DNA of 64,000 nucleotides from Sanyastnella coralliicola. GTDB lineage: Bacteria > Bacteroidota > Bacteroidia > Flavobacteriales_D > Sanyastnellaceae. Within the stretch, counting starts at the first letter, position 1; the number at the start of each line of letters is the position of its first letter. Below, piece by piece: positions 59,642-64,000 of the stretch. The notes under the pieces were generated by a model. It saw nothing but the letters and a program-made list of their open reading frames with translations. It made no database searches and had not been told where the DNA came from. The position numbers were made by a program, and so were the translations under genes. The stretch is taken from positions 3,117,501 to 3,181,500 of the forward strand of contig NZ_CP132543.1 in NCBI RefSeq assembly GCF_030845195.1, given 5' to 3'.

Positions 59642-60652
59642 ATGGCTAAAAATCACGCGGCAATTACAGCGGTAGCAGGGTATGTACCAGATGACATCCT
59701 GACAAACGCTGACCTGGAAAAGATGGTAGACACTTCTGACGAATGGATCCGTACACGGACCGGAGTCGAAGAACGTCACATTCTAAAAGGAGAAGGAAAA
59801 GGAACCTCTGTGATGGCGATCGAAGCTGTCAACAAGCTCCTCAAGAAGCGCGGCATTTCTGCCGATGAGATCGACTTGCTGATCTGCGCAACAGTAACCC
59901 CTGACATGGTATTCCCGGCAACTGCCAATATCATCGCTAACCACGTTGGAGCCACCAACGCGTATAGCTTTGATATCATGGCCGCTTGTTCCGGGTTTAT
60001 TTATGCCCTAACCACAGGTGCTCAGTTCATTGAATCTGGCAAGCACAAAAAAGTAGTGGTTGTTGGTGCAGATAAAATGTCAGCAATCGTTGATTACGAA
60101 GACCGTAAAACGTGCGTCATCTTCGGTGACGGTGCTGGAGCAGTGCTGCTTGAACCAGATTCAGAAGGACATGGAGTGATTGACTCTATTCTTCGTTCTG
60201 ACGGTTCAGGTGAAGAGTTCTTGCACATGAAAGCAGGAGGTTCTCGTAAGCCAGCTAGCGCGGAATCAGTAGCGAACAAAGAACACTTTGTATACCAAGA
60301 TGGTCAACCTGTATTTAAGGCAGCTGTGACAAGCATGGCTGACGTATCTGCAGAAATCATGGAGAAGAACAATTTGCAATCAGAAGATGTTGCTTGGCTG
60401 GTTCCACACCAAGCTAACTTGCGCATCATCGATGCAACTGCTCGTCGCATGGGATTGACCAACGAAAGGGTGATGATCAACATTCAGCGCTACGGTAACA
60501 CTACCGCAGCTACAATTCCATTGTGCCTGAATGATTGGGAGACCAAATTGAAGAAAGGAGAAAACATCGTACTCTCAGCCTTTGGTGGCGGATTCACCTG
60601 GGGCGCGGTCTACTTGAAGTGGGCATACGACGGTGCGAGTGTAAACCAATAA
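59642..60652 (+). CDS. fabH: Beta-ketoacyl-ACP synthase III
   Basis: FabH condenses acetyl-CoA with malonyl-ACP to start fatty-acid synthesis. The catalytic triad is visible: Cys116 in [11 protein letters not shown], His in [13 protein letters not shown] and Asn in [12 protein letters not shown]. Length 336 residues. It is followed after 46 nt by accB and accC, the usual Bacteroidota cluster. A 12-base copy of the iterated motif lies at 60254-60265 and encodes PASAES. Confidence 0.97.
   Translation: MAKNHAAITAVAGYVPDDILTNADLEKMVDTSDEWIRTRTGVEERHILKGEGKGTSVMAIEAVNKLLKKRGISADEIDLLICATVTPDMVFPATANIIANHVGATNAYSFDIMAACSGFIYALTTGAQFIESGKHKKVVVVGADKMSAIVDYEDRKTCVIFGDGAGAVLLEPDSEGHGVIDSILRSDGSGEEFLHMKAGGSRKPASAESVANKEHFVYQDGQPVFKAAVTSMADVSAEIMEKNNLQSEDVAWLVPHQANLRIIDATARRMGLTNERVMINIQRYGNTTAATIPLCLNDWETKLKKGENIVLSAFGGGFTWGAVYLKWAYDGASVNQ
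60254..60265 (-). repeat. Iterated motif, copy 8 (12 of 13 bases, reverse orientation)
   Basis: GCTAGCGCGGAA preceded by A instead of C, inside fabH and encoding Ala-Ser-Ala-Glu. Confidence 0.7.
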
Positions 60653-60698
60653 ATCCGCAAGGAATTTCTAACTTTTGACAACCAAAAAAAGCTTAGGT

Positions 60699-61229
60699 AT
60701 GAACCTTAACGAGATTCAAGACCTGATCAAGTTCGTCGCGAAAGCAGGCGTAACTGAAGTTGAAATCGAACAGAAAGACTTCAAGATCACGATCAAGTCA
60801 GACATGCCAAATAAGAAAGGCCGCAGACAAGACGTGGAAGCGCAGATCATGCCTGTACAGATGCCTGTACAAGGAATGCCAGCAATGGCAATGCCTGCCG
60901 CTCCAGTTCCACAACCTGTGGCTGCTGCCCCTGCTCCTGCAGCGGCGCCTGCTGCGGCTGAACCTGCAGCGGCTGAAGAGAATTCAAACTACATCACGAT
61001 CAAATCTCCAATGATCGGTACGTTCTACCGTCGTCCTTCACCGGACAAGGATAACTTCATTGAAGTTGGACAGACCATCAAGCCTGGAGATTGTGTGTGC
61101 ATCATCGAAGCGATGAAGCTCTTTAACGAGATCGAAGCTGAGGTTTCAGGTAAAGTAGTGAAGGTATTGGTAGATGATTCTACACCAGTAGAGTACGACC
61201 AGCCTTTGATCGTTATTGATCCTTCGTGA
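60699..61229 (+). CDS. accB: Biotin carboxyl carrier protein of acetyl-CoA carboxylase
   Basis: The protein (176 aa) starts MNLNEIQDLIKFVAKAGVTEVEI, the family N-terminus. A flexible Ala/Pro-rich linker spans about 65-98. The biotinyl domain carries the acceptor Lys140 in EAMKLFNEIE. The ATG at 60699 is preferred over a TTG at 60675. It is 24 nt ahead of accC, with which it forms the biotin carboxylase half-reaction. Confidence 0.97.
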   Translation: MNLNEIQDLIKFVAKAGVTEVEIEQKDFKITIKSDMPNKKGRRQDVEAQIMPVQMPVQGMPAMAMPAAPVPQPVAAAPAPAAAPAAAEPAAAEENSNYITIKSPMIGTFYRRPSPDKDNFIEVGQTIKPGDCVCIIEAMKLFNEIEAEVSGKVVKVLVDDSTPVEYDQPLIVIDPS

Positions 61230-61253
61230 TCATTTCACTGAAAACGCCACATC

Positions 61254-62588
61254 ATGTTTAACAAGATTCTGATCGCCAACCGCGGTGAGATTGCACTACG
61301 TGTAATCCGTACCTGCAAAGAGATGGGCATCAAGACCGTGGCAGTGTATTCAACTGCTGACGCTGATAGCCTTCACGTGCGCTTTGCAGACGAAGCTGTG
61401 TGTATTGGTCCAGCTCCAAGTGTGGATTCATACTTGAAGATCCCAAACATCATTGCTGCTGCAGAAATCACTAACTCGGATGCGATCCACCCAGGATACG
61501 GATTCCTTAGTGAGAACGCTACTTTCTCTCGCGCTTGTCAAGAGAACGGCATCAAATTCATCGGAGCCAGCCCTGAGAACATCGATTCAATGGGTGACAA
61601 AGCCTCGGCGAAGCAAACCATGAAAGATGCAGGTGTACCAACTATTCCTGGTTCTGAAGGACTACTCGCTGACCTCGAGCAAGCCATCAAGAACGGAAAT
61701 GAGATCGGTTACCCTGTCATCATGAAAGCTACTGCCGGTGGTGGTGGTAAAGGAATGCGTATTTGTCGTGATGATGATGAAGTAAAAGAAGCATGGGAAA
61801 CAACTCGTCGTGAAGCAGGCGCTGCCTTCGGTAACGACGGGATGTACATGGAGAAGTTCATTGAAGAACCTCGCCACATCGAAATCCAAATCGCTTCTGA
61901 CCAGACTGGAAAAGCATGTCACCTTTCTGAGCGTGACTGTTCTATCCAGCGTCGTCACCAGAAGCTGGTAGAAGAAACTCCTTCTCCTTTCATGACTGAT
62001 GAGCTTCGTGAGCAAATGGGTCAAGCTGCAATCCGCGCAGCGGAAGCAGTGAAGTACGAAGGAGTAGGTACCGTTGAGTTCTTGGTTGACAAGAACCGCA
62101 ACTTCTACTTCATGGAGATGAATACACGTATCCAGGTAGAGCACACGATTACTGAAGAGGTCGTGAACTACGATTTGATCAAAGAACAGATCAAACTCGC
62201 AGCCGGACACCCAATCAGTGGACGTAACTACTACCCGAAGATGCACTCTATCCAGTGCCGTATCAATGCGGAAGACCCAACGAAAGGATTTATCCCTTCA
62301 CCTGGTGGAATCACAGACTACCACGCTCCTAGCGGACACGGAGTTCGTGTTGATTCACACGCATACGCCGGATACCGTGTACCTCCATTCTACGATTCAA
62401 TGATCTCGAAATTGATCACTGTAGCGCAAACGCGTGAAGAAGCGATCAAGAAAATGCAACGCGCACTCGACGAGTACATCATTGAAGGAATCAAAACAAC
62501 GATTCCATTCCATCAGAAATTGATGAAAGACGAACAGTTCCGCGCCGGAAACTTCACCACGAAGTTCATGGACGATTTTGAGATCTGA
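61254..62588 (+). CDS. accC: Acetyl-CoA carboxylase, biotin carboxylase subunit
   Basis: AccC carboxylates biotin on AccB using ATP and bicarbonate. The ATP-grasp fold is clear: [30 protein letters not shown], the Gly-rich loop [29 protein letters not shown] and [14 protein letters not shown]. Length 444 residues, near the usual size. It ends the fabH-accB-accC run and is followed by a terminator. Confidence 0.98.
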   Translation: MFNKILIANRGEIALRVIRTCKEMGIKTVAVYSTADADSLHVRFADEAVCIGPAPSVDSYLKIPNIIAAAEITNSDAIHPGYGFLSENATFSRACQENGIKFIGASPENIDSMGDKASAKQTMKDAGVPTIPGSEGLLADLEQAIKNGNEIGYPVIMKATAGGGGKGMRICRDDDEVKEAWETTRREAGAAFGNDGMYMEKFIEEPRHIEIQIASDQTGKACHLSERDCSIQRRHQKLVEETPSPFMTDELREQMGQAAIRAAEAVKYEGVGTVEFLVDKNRNFYFMEMNTRIQVEHTITEEVVNYDLIKEQIKLAAGHPISGRNYYPKMHSIQCRINAEDPTKGFIPSPGGITDYHAPSGHGVRVDSHAYAGYRVPPFYDSMISKLITVAQTREEAIKKMQRALDEYIIEGIKTTIPFHQKLMKDEQFRAGNFTTKFMDDFEI

Positions 62589-62605
62589 TCTTTCTTAGGA
62601 TATGT

Positions 62606-62632
62606 AAAAAGGGGCGTTTGCCCCTTTTTTTT
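62606..62632 (+). terminator. Rho-independent terminator after accC
   Basis: AAAAAGGGGC, loop GTTT, GCCCCTTTTTTTT. The stem is flanked by A and T runs, so it could act in both directions. Confidence 0.92.
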
Positions 62633-62636
62633 GTTT

Positions 62637-62664
62637 AGAGACAAGGGTCTAGGGTCTAGAGACA
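62637..62664. repeat. Heptad tandem array (AGAGACA / AGGGTCT)
   Basis: AGAGACA, AGGGTCT, AGGGTCT, AGAGACA follow in phase with a 7-bp period directly after the accC terminator. Confidence 0.8.
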
Positions 62665-62712
62665 AACGGTTCTTTTATCAGGGGAATTTCCAGAAACCTA
62701 AGTGACACCCGC

Positions 62713-62782
62713 GGTCCACAGTCCCCCGTCAACCGTCCACCGTCCACCGTCCACCGTCCACCATCAACCATCAACCATCAAC
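62713..62782. repeat. Heptad tandem array (CGTCCAC to CATCAAC), ten in-phase units
   Basis: GGTCCAC, AGTCCCC, CGTCAAC, CGTCCAC x4, CATCAAC x3. The unit drifts along the array while the 7-bp phase is kept. It ends 22 bp before the YdeI-like gene. Confidence 0.92.
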
Positions 62783-62804
62783 CCAAAACACCTAACTTCC
62801 CTTC

Positions 62805-63428
62805 ATGAACCCAGCTGTTGACCAATACCTCCTTCAGGGATGCGGAAGATGCGATTTGTACGGCACTCCGGAATGCAAGGTTCACTTGTGGACGAATGAG
62901 CTCATTCGGCTTCGTGCAGTGGTACTAGACACACAACTCGTAGAGGAACATAAGTGGGGTGTTGCTTGCTACACGTATCAAGGAAAAAACGTTGCGATCA
63001 TGAGCGCCTTGAAAGGCTATGTAGCATTGAGTTTTTTTAAGGGCAGTCTTCTTGACGATAAATTAGCGCTTCTTTCAGCACCTGGTCCAAATTCTCAAGC
63101 TGCACGAATGTTCAAGTTCACGACCTCTTCGCAAATTGCTGAACATGAGACTTCCATTCGAAGCTATGTCAAGGAAGCGATCGAATTAGAAAAAAATGGA
63201 GTCAGCGTTCCCTTTAAAAAAGTAACCGAAGACGACTTCCCTTCCGAACTCTATGATTATTTCCTAGAAGACCCCACCTACGAAAGTGCCTTCCGCTCGC
63301 TCACTCCCGGACGTCAACGTGGATGGCTACTTCACTTTAATGGTGCGAAACAAACTGCAACCATCATTCGACGAATTGAGAAAAGTGCCGAGAAAGTTCT
63401 GAATGGAAAAGGCTGGAACGAACGCTAA
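62805..63428 (+). CDS. YdeI/OmpD-associated family (DUF1801-type) protein
   Basis: The protein has 207 residues. The first half is a DUF1801/YdhG-like fold (RAVVLDTQLVEEHKWGVACYTYQGKNVAIMSAL). The C-terminal part is the bacteriocin-protection/YdeI-type region (DYFLEDPTYESAFRSLTPGRQRGWLLHFNGAKQTATIIRRIEKSAEKVLNGKG). Function is unknown. The gene is flanked on both sides by arrays of the same CGTCCAC heptad, which may mark it as an insertion or as a recombination-prone segment. Confidence 0.82.
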   Translation: MNPAVDQYLLQGCGRCDLYGTPECKVHLWTNELIRLRAVVLDTQLVEEHKWGVACYTYQGKNVAIMSALKGYVALSFFKGSLLDDKLALLSAPGPNSQAARMFKFTTSSQIAEHETSIRSYVKEAIELEKNGVSVPFKKVTEDDFPSELYDYFLEDPTYESAFRSLTPGRQRGWLLHFNGAKQTATIIRRIEKSAEKVLNGKGWNER

Positions 63429-63448
63429 GTTCAGCACCAAAGAAACAC

Positions 63449-63518
63449 CGTCCACCGTCTACAGTCCACGGTCAACCGTCCACCGTCCACCGTCCACCGT
63501 CTACCGTCTACCGTCTAC
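63449..63518. repeat. Heptad tandem array (CGTCCAC / CGTCTAC), ten in-phase units
   Basis: CGTCCAC, CGTCTAC, AGTCCAC, GGTCAAC, CGTCCAC x3, CGTCTAC x3. The last unit contains the stop codon of the minus-strand rfaE2 gene (63515-63517). Confidence 0.92.
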
Positions 63519-64000
63519 CGTGAAGCCCTCATCTTCGAAACAATCCCCGTAGTAGAAAACCCTTCAACGAGAGGTATGGAAGCCACCGTTCCGCCTTTGG
63601 CGCGAACGATATCAGAACCTACCATATAACGCTTATCAGACGCGTCAGTACAGTCTGGATCATAATCCCCGCCTTTGACTAAGACATCGGGTTGGATGAG
63701 CTGTATGAGCTCGTAAGGAGTGTCTTCACCGAAAATAACCGCGTGATCTACACTCTTAAGTGAAGCAATGACTTTGGCGCGTGCATCTTCGGGGTTGATC
63801 GGACGTTCTGGTCCTTTATTCAAACGACGAACACTGTCATCGTCATTGACGCCAACGATGAGCACATCCCCATGCTCTGCAGCTTTTTCGAGGTAGGTCA
63901 CGTGGCCTACGTGAAGAATATCAAAGACACCGTTGGTGAAGACAATCTTCTTTCCGCTTTCGCGGCAAGAATCAAGAAAGCTTTCGAGACTATTCTGCGG
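63515..64000 (-). CDS. rfaE2: D-glycero-beta-D-manno-heptose 1-phosphate adenylyltransferase (RfaE2/HldE C-terminal type), 5' end beyond the window
   Basis: The frame is open to the right edge. The nucleotidyltransferase motif is seen as FTNGVFDILHVGHVTYLEKA, with the HxGH-type residues HVGH (63902-63913), so a GTG at 63901 is internal and not the start. Further family segments are VGVNDDDSVRRLNKGPERPI, LIQPDVLVKGGDY and the C-terminal VEGFSTTGIVSKM. It makes ADP-heptose for the LPS core. The stop codon lies inside the last heptad of the adjacent repeat array. Confidence 0.93.
   Translation of the reverse strand, partial: PQNSLESFLDSCRESGKKIVFTNGVFDILHVGHVTYLEKAAEHGDVLIVGVNDDDSVRRLNKGPERPINPEDARAKVIASLKSVDHAVIFGEDTPYELIQLIQPDVLVKGGDYDPDCTDASDKRYMVGSDIVRAKGGTVASIPLVEGFSTTGIVSKMRASR

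Noticed and set aside
61662-62246. Open frame of 194 codons antisense to accC
   Set aside because: It mirrors biotin carboxylase codons; accC is certain from its ATP-grasp motifs.
62713-63518. Heptad arrays as CRISPR arrays
   Set aside because: Units are 7 bp with no unique spacers, and no cas genes lie nearby.
63515-63901. Start of rfaE2 at 63901
   Set aside because: The upstream in-frame codons encode the conserved FTNGVFDILHVGH motif, so the gene continues past the window edge.
1-64000. tRNA, rRNA and insertion sequences
   Set aside because: No cloverleaf-like sequence, rRNA segment, transposase or terminal inverted repeat was recognised in any intergenic region; a covariance-model scan could still find a structured RNA I missed.

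Overview
The window is a chromosomal stretch from a member of the Bacteroidota, most likely order Flavobacteriales. This rests on gene content (a type B T9SS sorting domain, an ECF sigma/FecR/TonB-receptor/DUF4249 cluster, DUF5686, a zinc-less ribosomal protein L32, a MerTP fusion) and on repeated Bacteroidota-type -7 boxes (TAnnTTTG) upstream of genes. Genus cannot be read from the sequence. No rRNA, tRNA, CRISPR array, prophage or insertion sequence was seen.

Layout. 0-10.5 kb, mostly minus strand: a secreted M43 metalloprotease running off the left edge, queA, a compact AT-rich mercury-type cassette (ArsR regulator, MerTP, GDCCVxC protein), then an outer-membrane uptake cluster (ECF sigma, TonB-dependent receptor, DUF4249 lipoprotein, FecR). 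10.5-22.3 kb, plus strand: alpha/beta hydrolase, SdpI-like protein, LytS/LytTR pair, SDR-type threonine dehydrogenase, MORN-repeat protein, cysS, M28 and M42 peptidases, and a TPR histidine kinase. 22.3-25.8 kb: pheS, a lipoprotein cyclophilin, small proteins and a TonB-like protein. 25.8-27 kb: a lone AT-rich TIR-like gene, probably acquired. 27.2-32.9 kb: a soluble PAS kinase, a response regulator with a CRP/FNR output domain, two UspA proteins and three small proteins, joined by four TGAC-N4-GTCA palindromes. 32.9-45 kb: pheT, acyltransferase, VOC protein, PhoB/PhoR-like pair, MBL hydrolase, a very large TolB-like surface protein, TauE and M20 peptidase. 45-64 kb: recQ, kpsF, tatC, DUF5686, lptB, ribE, a T9SS cargo protein, M17 peptidase, pdxA, yceD-rpmF-fabH-accB-accC, a YdeI-like protein and rfaE2 running off the right edge.

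Most genes are housekeeping or envelope functions in tight runs with ATGA/TAATG couplings. Three features stand out beyond the genes. (1) A 13-mer, TTCCGCGCTAGCG, recurs exactly seven times (plus a 12-base copy and three one-mismatch copies) in genes and between genes. In six of seven coding cases it encodes Ala-Ser-Ala-Glu with identical codons, so it looks like a genome-level iterated signal. (2) Several intergenic regions carry tandem arrays whose unit is always 7 bp although the unit sequence differs; two genes take their stop codon from such an array. (3) The 27-33 kb block looks like a self-contained two-component stress regulon, with operators at an identical distance from two -7 boxes. 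Functions of genes are inferred from family features visible in the sequence; no database search was possible.
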